Shown: positions 1 through 8,645 of the stretch, in pieces
Layout of the letters: each line of letters begins with the position of its first letter
Numbering within the stretch: position 1 is the first letter of the stretch
Assembly: GCF_017313765.1 (NCBI RefSeq)
Contig: NZ_JAFLNC010000003.1
Span: forward strand, 248,001 to 312,000
Direction: 5' to 3'
Origin: Sneathiella sedimenti
GTDB lineage: Bacteria > Pseudomonadota > Alphaproteobacteria > Sneathiellales > Sneathiellaceae
Length of the DNA stretch: 64,000 nucleotides
Position numbers and translations under genes: made by a program
Notes under the pieces: model-generated
What the model was told of the DNA's origin: nothing
Seen by the model: the letters and a program-made list of their open reading frames with translations, nothing else
Database searches by the model: none

Positions 1-121
1 TAATTTTCCCCCATCGTAATATCTTTTTAAGACCATCAATTGTATTGTTTGTATGACATAAGCTGCAACCTGGGTGGAGGTGCCCGCAAGAGGCGACGCG
101 TTCGCGTGTTAAGAGATTTTT

Positions 122-1357
122 ATGGCGTCTAAAGAAAAGTTTTTATTCCTAGAGCCTCTACGGGGCATTTTCGCGCTTGTCGTTGTTTTCGTGCATGGCG
201 ATGTTGTCGGACACACGTCCTTCTTATTGGGGGGCATGTTTTTTGAAAACAGCAGGATGTTAATCGACCTGTTTTTTCAATTGAGCGGATTTGTAATTGC
301 CTACAACTATGCTGACCGCATCCACAGTTTTTCTTCTGCTGCTGTATTTCAGTTCAACAGGTTGCTGAGAGTTTATCCGCTCCATATCGTAACATTTTTG
401 GTTTTTGCGGTAGGATTTCCCTTTATTAAGTTTATCAAGGATTTGGTGACCGGGAAAACAGGAGATCAGTCCGCGTTTTCTAATTTTGATTTTTCCGGTG
501 TTTGGAACGAGCTTTTTTCTTTTAATGAAGAAGCAAAAGTTTGTCTGAGCCATAGTTTTACCAGCTTTGATGCCTCAGAGTTTATCAACAATATACTTCT
601 GACAAACGGCATTTTCGAAAAATGCCTGAGCTATAACTATCCGAGCTGGTCGGTATCTATCGAGTTTTATACCTATGCCACATTCGCACTGATCTTCTTT
701 CTCTTTGCGTCCAAGCCGTTAAGAATTGTTACGAGCATCGTGCTTGTTATTGCTTCGGGATTAATTCTGTATTTTACAAATAGCGTTTATCCAGAAACTC
801 AAACTGCAATATTCAGATGCATGTATTCTTATTATTTGGGTGTTCTGCTATTTTATATTTATAATAATTTCAAATTAAACGTGGCGCCAGTATTTGTTTA
901 CTTGAGTTTTATCTTAATGTTCACATGCTGGTATTATGGAAATTTTGTCTCTAGCTTACTGACGCCATTCACCTATTCATTTATCTTTCTATCATTATTG
1001 TGGTCGGGTGACTCGATAATAAAAAGGATTTTGAGTGCACCAAAACTGGTGTTTCTCGGGACTGTAAGTTACGGAATTTATATGATCCATGCGGCCGTAT
1101 ATTATGCAATTGCGCTCGTGATGGAAAAAATATTCATGTACCGAATGGTTGAAGATCCAGAGACAGGTAATCCATATTTGCTGGTGGATCCAATGTTAGG
1201 GACGGCATTGTTGCTGTTAGGCATGGTCCTTACAGTTTACCTGGCGCATTTAAGTTACCGATATCTGGAAACGCCGTTCAACAATATGAGAATACGAATG
1301 CCGTCGGTCTCAAAAAAAATCAAAGACAGGCAATCTGTTGGCTCAAACATATCCTAG
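122..1357 (+). CDS. Acyltransferase 3 family membrane protein (OafA/YrhL-like)
   Basis: This 411-residue integral membrane protein belongs to the acyltransferase 3 family, whose members transfer acetyl or other acyl groups onto cell-surface glycans or exported molecules. The N-terminus has the family hallmark: LEPLRGIFALVVVFVH (residues 11-26), with the Arg and His of the active site, followed by DLFFQLSGFVIAY and an RLLRVYPLH block. About ten hydrophobic segments follow, which fits the usual 350-400 residues. The acyl acceptor cannot be read from sequence. The coding region is visibly richer in A and T than the genes after it, which suggests later acquisition. The ATG follows a weak AAGAGA ribosome site. 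The gene stands alone, and what lies to its left is outside the window. Confidence 0.88.
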   Translation: MASKEKFLFLEPLRGIFALVVVFVHGDVVGHTSFLLGGMFFENSRMLIDLFFQLSGFVIAYNYADRIHSFSSAAVFQFNRLLRVYPLHIVTFLVFAVGFPFIKFIKDLVTGKTGDQSAFSNFDFSGVWNELFSFNEEAKVCLSHSFTSFDASEFINNILLTNGIFEKCLSYNYPSWSVSIEFYTYATFALIFFLFASKPLRIVTSIVLVIASGLILYFTNSVYPETQTAIFRCMYSYYLGVLLFYIYNNFKLNVAPVFVYLSFILMFTCWYYGNFVSSLLTPFTYSFIFLSLLWSGDSIIKRILSAPKLVFLGTVSYGIYMIHAAVYYAIALVMEKIFMYRMVEDPETGNPYLLVDPMLGTALLLLGMVLTVYLAHLSYRYLETPFNNMRIRMPSVSKKIKDRQSVGSNIS

Positions 1358-1481
1358 TTCCGAGACCTGAAAACCTAGACGTTGAAATCGCTGCTGGTTG
1401 ATGCGGACTGCGTGCTATAAAATGAATGGTAAATTGTATCTGGCGGACAATTCACCATTTTAGTTAAGGGCATCAGTTCAA

Positions 1482-2024
1482 ATGCGCAAATTACCTGTCT
1501 TACTTATCCTCGTCGGATTAGGCCTGATCGGCTGGGTTGGGTATGACTACACCACCAGCGGGGAGGAGATTGCACGGTTTGAACTGGCAGGTGAGGCGGG
1601 AAGCACGGATCTCATTAGTCTTGAACCCTCCTTGAATTCGATGCGGGCACTGTTGAGTGTGACGTATGAAATCGAGCTTTTGGCTGGCAGTGCGACCGCA
1701 TTCGACTATTCCATAATGATGACCGGACCAGGCAGCCTGACTGTGTTCACTGCAGAGGGGCAGCAACGGGATAAACGTGATGACAATACCCCCGAATATG
1801 CGACAAAAACATCGGAACAGGTCATTAAAACATTTGCAGTTCCGGCACCCGGCGAATATTTATTGGACTGGCGGATTGTGCCGGATAAAGCCAGGATTAC
1901 CAGCAGGTCGATTTCCCTTCGGCGAAATGTAGAGCCCTTGAGAATTCCGTACCTGATTGCGGGAGTAGCATGTTTTGGCCTTGGCGTTCTTCTCCTGATT
2001 AGGAAGCGAAGAAAGTCCATTTAG
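1482..2024 (+). CDS. Uncharacterised two-TM membrane protein
   Basis: I do not recognise a family for this 180-residue protein. It has a hydrophobic segment at residues 5-20, a polar and probably periplasmic central region of about 130 residues that looks beta-rich (for example FAVPAPGEYLLDWRI), and a second transmembrane segment at about 155-173 ending in the basic tail RKRRKS. This predicts both ends in the cytoplasm and the central domain outside. It is followed after 23 bases by the DUF1737 gene and then lysE, so the three may be co-transcribed. No catalytic motif is visible. Confidence 0.7.
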   Translation: MRKLPVLLILVGLGLIGWVGYDYTTSGEEIARFELAGEAGSTDLISLEPSLNSMRALLSVTYEIELLAGSATAFDYSIMMTGPGSLTVFTAEGQQRDKRDDNTPEYATKTSEQVIKTFAVPAPGEYLLDWRIVPDKARITSRSISLRRNVEPLRIPYLIAGVACFGLGVLLLIRKRRKSI

Positions 2025-2047
2025 CGATTGAGGGATGAGTAGACAGT

Positions 2048-2239
2048 ATGGCGGACGAAAAACCTGATTACCGGTTACTGACGGGCGAGGATACGCATGA
2101 ATTCTGTGTCCGGGTGAGCAAGGCCCTCGCGGATGGATATATTCTGTATGGCTCTCCCTCGGCGACGTTTGACCCCACTACAAACCGAATGCTTGTCGCG
2201 CAGGCCGTGGTAAGGCCGGACGTCATGAGAGGCGCCTGA
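2048..2239 (+). CDS. DUF1737 domain protein
   Basis: This 63-residue protein is almost entirely a DUF1737 domain: YRLLTGEDTHEFCVRVSKAL, then GYILYGSPS and a C-terminal QAVVRP strand. The family is small, cytoplasmic and of unknown function, and is common in proteobacteria. A GATGAG ribosome site lies a few bases upstream of the ATG. The stop codon is one base before the lysE start, and the ribosome site for lysE (AGAGG) sits inside the end of this gene, which suggests translational coupling. Confidence 0.8.
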   Translation: MADEKPDYRLLTGEDTHEFCVRVSKALADGYILYGSPSATFDPTTNRMLVAQAVVRPDVMRGA

Positions 2240-2240
2240 A

Positions 2241-2873
2241 ATGTTGATCGAGTCAGCGGCACTGGGGCTATTCATACTCTCTGCGCTGGCGCTTAATTTG
2301 ACGCCCGGACCGGACATGCTGTTCACGACAGCGAGCGGGCTTAAGCAGGGGCCCCGCGCCGGTGTGGTTGCAGCACTGGGTATTTCCGCGGGTTCCTTGG
2401 TTCATGTCCTGCTGGCGATCATCGGAGTGACGGCCATATTCAAGACATCGGAGTTTGCATTCGATGTCCTGCGATTTGCGGGTGCGGCGTATCTTTTGTG
2501 GATCGGGATCCGTAGCTTTTCGGCGCACGGTGGAGACCTCAGCCGACCAAATGTGAAGTCCGCGGATATGGTCGTTGTCTTCCGACGCGGCATGCTCACC
2601 AATATATTCAATCCCAAGGTGGCGCTCTTTTTTATTGCCTTCTTGCCGCAATTTGTGTCGATAGACGCGGGTTCAATCGCTTTGCAAATCCTGATTTTGG
2701 GTCTTCTGTTCAATTTGACAGGGTTACTCTGCAATGGCGGTGTTGGCCTTTTTTCCGGTGGAGCGGGACGGCTTCTGCTGCAACGGCCGGGAACAGCCAA
2801 ATGGGTTTCGCGGATATCCGGGACAATATTTATCGGGCTTGCGATACGGCTTGCGTTGACCGAGCGGGCGTAG
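2241..2873 (+). CDS. LysE/RhtB family amino acid exporter
   Basis: This 210-residue inner-membrane protein is a LysE/RhtB translocator, a family of six-TM exporters for amino acids such as homoserine, threonine or lysine. The N-terminal helix is followed by the family signature LTPGPDMLFTTASGLKQGPRAG (about residues 20-41). GRSF-like positions read GIRSFSAHGG, and the second half has the typical FRRGMLTNIFNPKVALFFIAFLPQF block. Length and helix number match the family. The substrate cannot be assigned. The gene directly follows the DUF1737 gene with a one-base gap. Confidence 0.9.
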   Translation: MLIESAALGLFILSALALNLTPGPDMLFTTASGLKQGPRAGVVAALGISAGSLVHVLLAIIGVTAIFKTSEFAFDVLRFAGAAYLLWIGIRSFSAHGGDLSRPNVKSADMVVVFRRGMLTNIFNPKVALFFIAFLPQFVSIDAGSIALQILILGLLFNLTGLLCNGGVGLFSGGAGRLLLQRPGTAKWVSRISGTIFIGLAIRLALTERA

Positions 2874-2934
2874 ATGCTATTGAGATACAATATAGGGTTT
2901 TTGGCTGGTCCATTCGCAAAGAGAGAGTGATAAA

Positions 2935-3597
2935 ATGTCTCAGAATGTCTTGATTATCGGGAATAAGCGTTACTCCTCCTGGAGCTTGCGGGGTTGGCTC
3001 GCGGCAAAGTTATCAGGCATGGAGTTTGAAGAGGTACTGGTCCCCCTGTACCAGGAAGGCTGCCACGAAGAGCTTAAGAAAGTGAACCCCACAGCGCCCC
3101 CAAAAGTTCCTTCGCTGAAAATAGGGGACTGGGCCGTCTGGGACACTCTCGCTATCAGTGAGTTTCTCGCGGAGCAGTATCCGGAGGCCCATTTGTGGCC
3201 GGAGGACACCTTGGCGCGCGCGTATGCGCGGTCGATTGTGGCGGAGATGCATTCCAGCTTTCAGGCCCTGCGCGAGCATGTGCCAATGGATCTGTTGAAA
3301 AAGATGCCTTACGCGCCATTATCTGAGGATGTCGAGGCAGATATTTCCCGCATATGCGAGATTTGGCGGGACTGTCGCTCGAAATTCGCTGATAAGGGAC
3401 CCTATCTCTTCGGCAAGATTTCAATTGCCGATGTCTTTTTCGCGCCGGTTCTGGTGCGGTTTTACAGCCGTTCCATACCTCTCGATGATATCTGCCAGAA
3501 CTATTTCAATACGCTTTGGGCGTTACCGGAATTTGTGGAGTGGCGAGAGGCCGCCGAGCAGGAAGAATGGACTATCACTGATTATAGTCTGAAATAA
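2935..3597 (+). CDS. Glutathione S-transferase family protein
   Basis: This 220-residue cytosolic protein has the two-domain GST layout. The N-terminal thioredoxin-like domain carries the motif NKRYSSWSLRGWLA (residues 10-23), found in one bacterial GST subgroup, and the cis-proline region PPKVPSLKIGDWAVWDTLAISEFL. The helical C-terminal domain starts near residue 90 and includes FGKISIADVFFAPVLVRF. Conjugation or reduction with glutathione is inferred from the family only, and the substrate is unknown. The gene ends five bases before the convergent nucleotide cyclase gene and has its own GAGAGAG ribosome site. Confidence 0.87.
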   Translation: MSQNVLIIGNKRYSSWSLRGWLAAKLSGMEFEEVLVPLYQEGCHEELKKVNPTAPPKVPSLKIGDWAVWDTLAISEFLAEQYPEAHLWPEDTLARAYARSIVAEMHSSFQALREHVPMDLLKKMPYAPLSEDVEADISRICEIWRDCRSKFADKGPYLFGKISIADVFFAPVLVRFYSRSIPLDDICQNYFNTLWALPEFVEWREAAEQEEWTITDYSLK

Positions 3598-3602
3598 CAT
3601 CC

Positions 3603-4823
3603 TCAAGCGGGCGTAAAGGCGTCTATCGGGTCTTTAAGCCCCGGAACGGATTGTTGCGGGAACCGTCGCCAGTCAATCGGGAGATGATCGGCAATTGCAG
3701 ATGATACCAGCAGGCTAGCATCGAGTGTCTTGGTCAGGTCTTGAAGCCTGCTGGCCATATTGACGGCCGGGCCGATAACCGAGAAATCGAGGCGTTCCGT
3801 CGCGCCGATATTGCCGAACATGACGTCACCATGATGAATGCCAACTCCAAACTGTAATTTCGACGCTTCGGAGGGATGCCGGGCGAGGGATGCAGCACCG
3901 TCTCGCGCCGCCTTCAAGGCTCTTTGCGCCGCATCTGCAATGCCCGCTCTATCCGATGTCGGGAAAATGGCGAGGAAACCGTCACCCATAAATTTGAGCA
4001 CTTCCCCACCTTCCGCCATAACGGCCTCCGCCATGGACTCAAAGAACTGGTTTACCAGTGTCAAATATTCGGCCATCTCCATTTGATCGGCAAGGGCGCT
4101 GGACCCACGGAGATCGCAAATCCAGATGACGGCCTGGATAACGTCGCCATCCCCGCGCTGATTTTTACCTTCCATCACTTGCCGTGCAGCGACTGGACCG
4201 AGATAGGCGCTCAAGACATCCTGTAATGTCTGCTCTCGTTTAAAAATACGCGCAGTCGCATGGAACAGTTTGACCAGTCGCTTTAAGGCTCTGATTTCTC
4301 TGTCGGTAAACCCGCCATTTCGGTCCGTGAGCCAGGATGAGATAATGCCATCCTGCTGTTTGATCGCGGTTTCCTGGTTCCCAAAGGGGGTAAGTATGGC
4401 AAGGTAGTCGGTACCACCAATGGCTTTGAACTCTGTAAAAATCGGAAATCTTCGAACTACTTCATCGCTAGTTAAGTCGCAGCGATACTCGTCGATAACA
4501 TTTTCAATCATGTAAAAGAGAGGGCTTTGCGTCCAGTTTGGCTCCGCCACCTGCGTTCGGGGGCGGGAGTTGGTAAGCAACTCTCCTGTCCGGTTCCATG
4601 TGTGATCCGTATGATCGATAAAGGGGTGCATTTGACGCATCGTGACATGGGAGCGTACTAGCGGAAACAGGGTTCGATCTATTTTTTGGCTGAGCTCGGT
4701 GAACACATCCGTTAACGAAATGTCTTCAAACATACGCTGAACAATCCAGTTTTCAACCTGGCGGACAGCCAGATCAAAGTCGGAAGTTTTTGTGGCAAAA
4801 TCAGTTCCCGATCGTACGTCCAA
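3603..4823 (-). CDS. Class III adenylate/guanylate cyclase
   Basis: This 406-residue protein ends in a class III nucleotide cyclase domain (about residues 225-400). The metal-binding aspartates are seen in ICDLRGSSAL and KFMGDGFLAIFP, and the purine and ribose-binding region in FSVIGPAVNMASRL. The Lys before FMGDG and the Asp of LDFSVIG favour ATP over GTP as substrate. The 220-residue N-terminal part has no transmembrane helix and may be a sensor domain, but I cannot name it. The ORF begins at a TTG codon. No in-frame ATG exists until residue 31, so the true start is uncertain. The product would be a cyclic nucleotide second messenger. Confidence 0.87.
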   Translation of the reverse strand: MDVRSGTDFATKTSDFDLAVRQVENWIVQRMFEDISLTDVFTELSQKIDRTLFPLVRSHVTMRQMHPFIDHTDHTWNRTGELLTNSRPRTQVAEPNWTQSPLFYMIENVIDEYRCDLTSDEVVRRFPIFTEFKAIGGTDYLAILTPFGNQETAIKQQDGIISSWLTDRNGGFTDREIRALKRLVKLFHATARIFKREQTLQDVLSAYLGPVAARQVMEGKNQRGDGDVIQAVIWICDLRGSSALADQMEMAEYLTLVNQFFESMAEAVMAEGGEVLKFMGDGFLAIFPTSDRAGIADAAQRALKAARDGAASLARHPSEASKLQFGVGIHHGDVMFGNIGATERLDFSVIGPAVNMASRLQDLTKTLDASLLVSSAIADHLPIDWRRFPQQSVPGLKDPIDAFTPA

Positions 4824-4923
4824 GGCAGCAAATATCCTTTTCCTATTTTGCCTTAAATAGGAAATGCCATCAAAAATACAAGTGAATGCACTGGTTTAGG
4901 CGCCGTATGCCGACTAAGTCAGA

Positions 4924-5562
4924 TTAGGCCGGGACATCAGGGTTAAGGCTATAGGTACCCACGTAAGACCCGCTTGCAAGTATATGTCCTTCCATCGCAG
5001 AGAGCGCCTCCGGGCCGCCAAATATACCTGACAGCCCCAGGCTTTCCACATCCAGGGCATAGACCGTGAAATGATAGTGGTGGACGATACTGTCATTCCA
5101 GGGCGGGCAGGGGCCATCATATCCGCCATAGTTCCCCGCCATATCAGGATCGCCGGCAAACCAGTCGGTATAGTTATTGATCCCGGTGACGCCATAGGCG
5201 CGCTGGCCGGGGGCCTTGCCTTTGGCCGTGATCCCGTCGCTGACTTCTCCTTCAGCCAGGCTGGTGAACTCAACGGGAATATCAACCTGAACCCAGTGAT
5301 AGAAATCAACGCGCGGCAGATCAGCAGGAACTGTCTTTCCTTCCTGATTCACATCCTCTCCAGAGGAGGGGACATCAGGATCGTGACAGATAATGGCGAA
5401 TGACTTGGTTCCTTCAGGGACGTCAGACCAGCTGATGGCCGGGCTTTTGTTGTCACTAAGCGCGACATGCCCTTCCTCGGCAGGAATACCGAAGGCGAAT
5501 TTGCCCGGGATAGTCCCGCCATTTTCCCAACCGTCGATTTTCACTTTTAATGCTGCCGTCAT
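4924..5562 (-). CDS. YbhB/YbcL-type phosphatidylethanolamine-binding (PEBP) protein
   Basis: This 212-residue protein matches the bacterial PEBP or Raf-kinase-inhibitor-like family. Seen are DNKSPAISWSDVPEGTKSFAIICHDPD (ligand pocket start), FYHWVQVDIP, and GYDGPCPPWNDSIVHHYHFTVYALD, the conserved GPxPP...HxY block. There is no signal peptide, so it is probably cytosolic. The bacterial family has no firm biochemical role, and ligand binding is inferred. A GAGGA ribosome site lies ten bases before the ATG. The gene stands downstream of the carboxyltransferase on the same strand with 72 bases between them. Confidence 0.9.
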   Translation of the reverse strand: MTAALKVKIDGWENGGTIPGKFAFGIPAEEGHVALSDNKSPAISWSDVPEGTKSFAIICHDPDVPSSGEDVNQEGKTVPADLPRVDFYHWVQVDIPVEFTSLAEGEVSDGITAKGKAPGQRAYGVTGINNYTDWFAGDPDMAGNYGGYDGPCPPWNDSIVHHYHFTVYALDVESLGLSGIFGGPEALSAMEGHILASGSYVGTYSLNPDVPA

Positions 5563-5634
5563 GATATGTCGTTCCTCATTTTATTATGTTATGGGCGGCT
5601 GATTTTAACAAAGCCACCAACGGAGGTAAATGGT

Positions 5635-7185
5635 TTAAGGCCGGAAGGAAAAGCTAACCGGTCCTTTCAGGCTTTCGAGCTGGGGTTGAATCCAGTCGAC
5701 CCACTGACAGAGCGCGGGGCGGGTCTCCCGCGGATCAATAATGTCATGCACGCTGAAGCTTTCTGCGCGAGGAAAGGGGGATTGCTGGGCCGCGAGTTGT
5801 TCTTCAAGTTCTGCCCTCAATTTTTCTGGTTCTTCCGCTTCTGCCAGCTGCCGGCGGTAGGCAACGGCCACACCCCCTTCGACAGGAAGAGGCCCCATCT
5901 CTGCACTGGGCCAGGCGAGGACATAGCCGTTTTCGCTAAAATGCGCGGCGGCGGCGACGCCAAAAGCCTTCTTCACGATCACAGTCGCCCAGGGAACAAC
6001 GGACATGACGGCAGCGGCAACCGCAGACGTCCCGAATTTAATGGTACCGTCCTTTTCCGAGTCCGGGCCGATCATGAAGCCGGGTTCATCGGTGAAATTG
6101 ACAATAGGAATATGGAAAGTGTCGCATAGCTCGATAAACCGCCGGACTTTCTGGGCGGCGTCGGCTCCCATGGCCCCAGCATAAATTCGACAGTCATTGG
6201 CAATTACCCCGATCGATTGCCCGTCGAGGCGGGCAAATCCGGTGATGAGGCTGCGACCGTAATTTTTTCCCATTTCAAAGAAACTGTCGACATCCATGAC
6301 CATTTGGACCAGCTTTCGCATATTAAAGGGCAGGCGCCGGTTTTTGGGCACGATACTGAGCAGTTCCTCTTCCATGCGATCGGTGGGATCTTCTGATGAC
6401 GCACGGGCAGGGAGATCCCAGACATTACTGGGAAGATAACTCAGAAAGGCACGGATCTGGGCGAAAGCGTCCAGTTCATCTTTTGCAATATTGGCAGCAA
6501 CAGCATTGCGACTATGGACGTTGGCGCCGCCAAGCTCTTCTTTCGTGATTTTGATATTGAGTGCCCGGTCCACCAGGGCCGGACCCGCAATAAGAAGCTG
6601 TGCCGTCTCGCGCGTCATCACCGAGAAATGGGAGGCAGCAAAGCGTGCCGCAGGAAAACCGGCAACCGGTCCAAGCGCGGCAGAGGCAACCGGAACTTCT
6701 CCCATCAATTTTGCAATGGAAAGAAACCTCGGCTTTTCATAGGCCGGGCTGCCGACGGTGCCGCCACCCTTGCCCTTCGCCACACTCCCGCCGCCACCTT
6801 CCAGCAGGCGGATGAGAGGTACTCGGTACTGGGAGGCCAGTTCCTCTGCGAAGACACTTTTCCGCAGTCCCGCGGCATTGGGTGAGCCGCCTTTGAGCGT
6901 GAAATCCTCGCCGCCAACGGCAACACGCCGGCCCTTTATGGTACCAAGCCCGGTAACATAGTTCGCCGGTGAGAAATCTGTGATATTGCCTTGCTCGTCC
7001 CGTTCAGCCGATCCTGCAATGCGGCCCTGTTCCTGGAAACTGTCTGTATCGAGTAGGCTATTTATCCGTTCGCGGATTGTGAGGCGTCCTTTGGCATGTT
7101 GGGCCTCGATCGCTTCCTTGCCGCCTTGGGCGCGGGCCGCGATGCGCATTCTTTTTATTTCTTCGGCTTCTTTTTCCCAGCTCAT
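5635..7185 (-). CDS. Acyl-CoA carboxylase carboxyltransferase (beta) subunit
   Basis: This 516-residue protein has the two crotonase-like halves of a biotin-dependent carboxyltransferase, the subunit that moves CO2 from carboxybiotin to an acyl-CoA. Seen are HAKGRLTIRERI near the N-terminus, GGEDFTLKGG, the glycine-rich oxyanion region LLEGGGGSVAKGKGGG, and the C-terminal-half GAMGADAAQKVRRFIELCDTF and PWATVIVKKAFGVAAAAHF. Propionyl- or methylcrotonyl-CoA carboxylase subunits are the nearest types, but the acyl-CoA is not decidable. No biotin carboxylase or biotin carrier gene is nearby, so the partner must be encoded elsewhere. I chose the ATG at 7185 because GGAGAA precedes it; an upstream ATG at 7212 lacks such a site. 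Confidence 0.9.
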   Translation of the reverse strand: MSWEKEAEEIKRMRIAARAQGGKEAIEAQHAKGRLTIRERINSLLDTDSFQEQGRIAGSAERDEQGNITDFSPANYVTGLGTIKGRRVAVGGEDFTLKGGSPNAAGLRKSVFAEELASQYRVPLIRLLEGGGGSVAKGKGGGTVGSPAYEKPRFLSIAKLMGEVPVASAALGPVAGFPAARFAASHFSVMTRETAQLLIAGPALVDRALNIKITKEELGGANVHSRNAVAANIAKDELDAFAQIRAFLSYLPSNVWDLPARASSEDPTDRMEEELLSIVPKNRRLPFNMRKLVQMVMDVDSFFEMGKNYGRSLITGFARLDGQSIGVIANDCRIYAGAMGADAAQKVRRFIELCDTFHIPIVNFTDEPGFMIGPDSEKDGTIKFGTSAVAAAVMSVVPWATVIVKKAFGVAAAAHFSENGYVLAWPSAEMGPLPVEGGVAVAYRRQLAEAEEPEKLRAELEEQLAAQQSPFPRAESFSVHDIIDPRETRPALCQWVDWIQPQLESLKGPVSFSFRP

Positions 7186-7288
7186 AGGCTTTGTTCTCCG
7201 CGTAACTATCATTAGTCACGGAGTATAACCGCTGTCGCGTTAGGGAGATAGGTATCGAGAAAGCCAAAGTTTATTTTTGGGCCGCCAA

Positions 7289-7696
7289 CTAGAGGGACAG
7301 TTTGGTCCCTAGCCGGGATTCCGGCGGACTTGCCTCAGGCACTTTCTTTGGATTCTGAGGTTTCATGCCTTCCATGATCTGCTTGTTGACTGCAACGAGG
7401 GGGCCAACTGACGCTTCGCCCTTCATGGCCTGCAGGCTGTAGCGTCCAACCCAGAATGCGATGGAGAGAAGCCGACCTTTTAAATCGTCGGGGAGGGCGT
7501 TCTCCTCTGACAGTAGATCCATCTGCATGGTGAGCCAGAGCCGTCGGTTATTGGCGACAGCGCGGATTCGCTCCATTACATTATCTTCTTTGTCAGCTTC
7601 TTCCATAGCACGAGTGAATATTGCGAAAGCCCGGTATTCGGTTTGTCGGGGACTTTCGGCATTCTGGTTGGCTTTTTGGTAAGCAGCTACAGACAT
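7289..7696 (-). CDS. flaF: Flagellar biosynthesis regulator FlaF
   Basis: This 135-residue cytosolic protein matches FlaF, an alphaproteobacterial factor needed for normal flagellin production and studied together with FlbT. The family pattern is visible: MSVAAYQKANQNAESPRQTEYRAF at the start, then the helical core NNRRLWLTMQMDLLSEEN and ISIAFWVGRYSLQAMKGE-like stretch ending with PLVAVNKQIMEGM. It is the last gene of the minus-strand flagellin module, 69 bases downstream of a flagellin gene. FlbT lies at the other end of the same module. A small hairpin lies in the gap before it. Confidence 0.9.
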   Translation of the reverse strand: MSVAAYQKANQNAESPRQTEYRAFAIFTRAMEEADKEDNVMERIRAVANNRRLWLTMQMDLLSEENALPDDLKGRLLSIAFWVGRYSLQAMKGEASVGPLVAVNKQIMEGMKPQNPKKVPEASPPESRLGTKLSL

Positions 7697-7721
7697 ATCT
7701 TTTTCTCATCCATTTCCGATA

Positions 7722-7751
7722 GTAAGGGATATTATTTACGAAAATCCTTAC
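7722..7751 (-). other. Small hairpin between flagellin and flaF
   Basis: GTAAGG (7722-7727) and CCTTAC (7746-7751) form a six-base-pair inverted repeat with an AT-rich loop. On the minus strand it lies between the flagellin stop and the flaF start. It has no U-tract, so it is more likely a processing or attenuating structure than a full terminator. It might lower flaF expression relative to flagellin, but that is inference. Confidence 0.3.
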
Positions 7752-7765
7752 GATACTCTTACTAA

Positions 7766-8566
7766 TTACTGGAATAGCTGAAGAATTGACTGTGGCCGCG
7801 AGTTGGCAATCGAAAGAGACTGGATGCCAAGCTGTTCCTTGGTCTGCAATGCCTGCAATTCGGCACTGGCTTCCGCAAGGTTGGCGTCGACCAGGATTCC
7901 CAGACCTTCTTTGAGCTTATCCGTCAGGAGCTGGGTAAATTCAGCCTGACTGTCGAGACGGTTTGCCGCGGTACCCAAAGTCGTAATAACATCACCGATA
8001 ACAGCTTCTGCACCGTCAACGGCAGCGAGAGCAGTGGCCGGGTCCGTCAGATCAAGCCCGACGAGGCCCAAAGTGGCCAAGCGTAAATCCTGAGCGGCAA
8101 TTGTCTGCGTAACACCGCCAAGTCCCGTCAAAACGTCAAGATCGGCGCTTACGCCGTCAATCAGGTTAACTCCGTTAAAGACACTTGAGCCAACGACAGC
8201 TGTGATCTGGGCAAGGAGAGCATCGACTTCTTCCTGCAGAACCGTAACGTCAAGACCATCGTTGAACGCCTGGGTTACTTTCTGGTTGATATCGATGACA
8301 ATGTTGGAAATTTGCAGCGCACCGGCGTTTGCCATGCTGACCGTTGCCTGTCCGAACGTCAGGCCTTCTTCAATGGCGTCCAAAGCAGAAATATCGCCGC
8401 GCATCGTCTGGGCGATTGTAAAGGATGCCGGATTGTCTTTAGGCTCGGCAACTTTCAACCCGGTTTCGACCTGGCGCTGGGTGTGACTCAATGCTGACTG
8501 AGTCATAGACAATGTGCGAAGCGCCGCCATCGCAGTCGCGTTGGTATTAATAGAAAAAGAAGTCAT
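7766..8566 (-). CDS. Flagellin (short filament protein, first copy)
   Basis: This 266-residue flagellin has the conserved D0/D1 ends and almost no central variable domain. The N-terminus reads TNATAMAALRTLSMTQSAL, LSHTQRQVETGLKV, then IAQTMRGDISALDAI. The C-terminus has ANRLDSQAEFTQLLTDKLKEGLG and the coiled-coil end SIANSRPQSILQLFQ, typical of flagellin C-termini. Such short forms are common in alphaproteobacteria. It is exported by the flagellar type III apparatus and polymerises into the filament. A strong GGAGA ribosome site and a sigma-54 promoter precede it. The other flagellin copy at 9701-10510 shares the architecture but is clearly diverged. Confidence 0.95.
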   Translation of the reverse strand: MTSFSINTNATAMAALRTLSMTQSALSHTQRQVETGLKVAEPKDNPASFTIAQTMRGDISALDAIEEGLTFGQATVSMANAGALQISNIVIDINQKVTQAFNDGLDVTVLQEEVDALLAQITAVVGSSVFNGVNLIDGVSADLDVLTGLGGVTQTIAAQDLRLATLGLVGLDLTDPATALAAVDGAEAVIGDVITTLGTAANRLDSQAEFTQLLTDKLKEGLGILVDANLAEASAELQALQTKEQLGIQSLSIANSRPQSILQLFQ

Positions 8567-8587
8567 TATGTTTCTCCTGTAGATTCC

Positions 8588-8605
8588 TGCGTTACCAAAA
8601 ACGCA
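8588..8605 (-). other. Hairpin in flagellin 5' leader
   Basis: TGCGTT (8588-8593) and AACGCA (8600-8605) form a six-base-pair stem with a six-base loop in the predicted leader transcript, about 20 bases upstream of the flagellin start. In Caulobacter, FlbT acts on the flagellin mRNA leader. Since flbT is in this module, the hairpin is a candidate target, which is inference. Confidence 0.4.
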
Positions 8606-8625
8606 AATTCACTCAACGCTACAGA

Positions 8626-8642
8626 AGCAAGGGGCGTGCCAA
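8626..8642 (-). promoter_or_regulatory. Sigma-54 (RpoN) promoter of flagellin gene
   Basis: Read on the minus strand this is TTGGCACGCCCCTTGCT, an exact match to the -24/-12 consensus TGGCACG-N4-TTGCW, with GG and GC ten bases apart. Counting from the -12 C places the transcription start near 8615, giving a leader of about 50 bases before the flagellin ATG at 8566. Sigma-54 needs an enhancer-binding activator (FlbD or FleQ type in flagellar systems); none is encoded in the window. Confidence 0.88.
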
Positions 8643-8645
8643 CTT

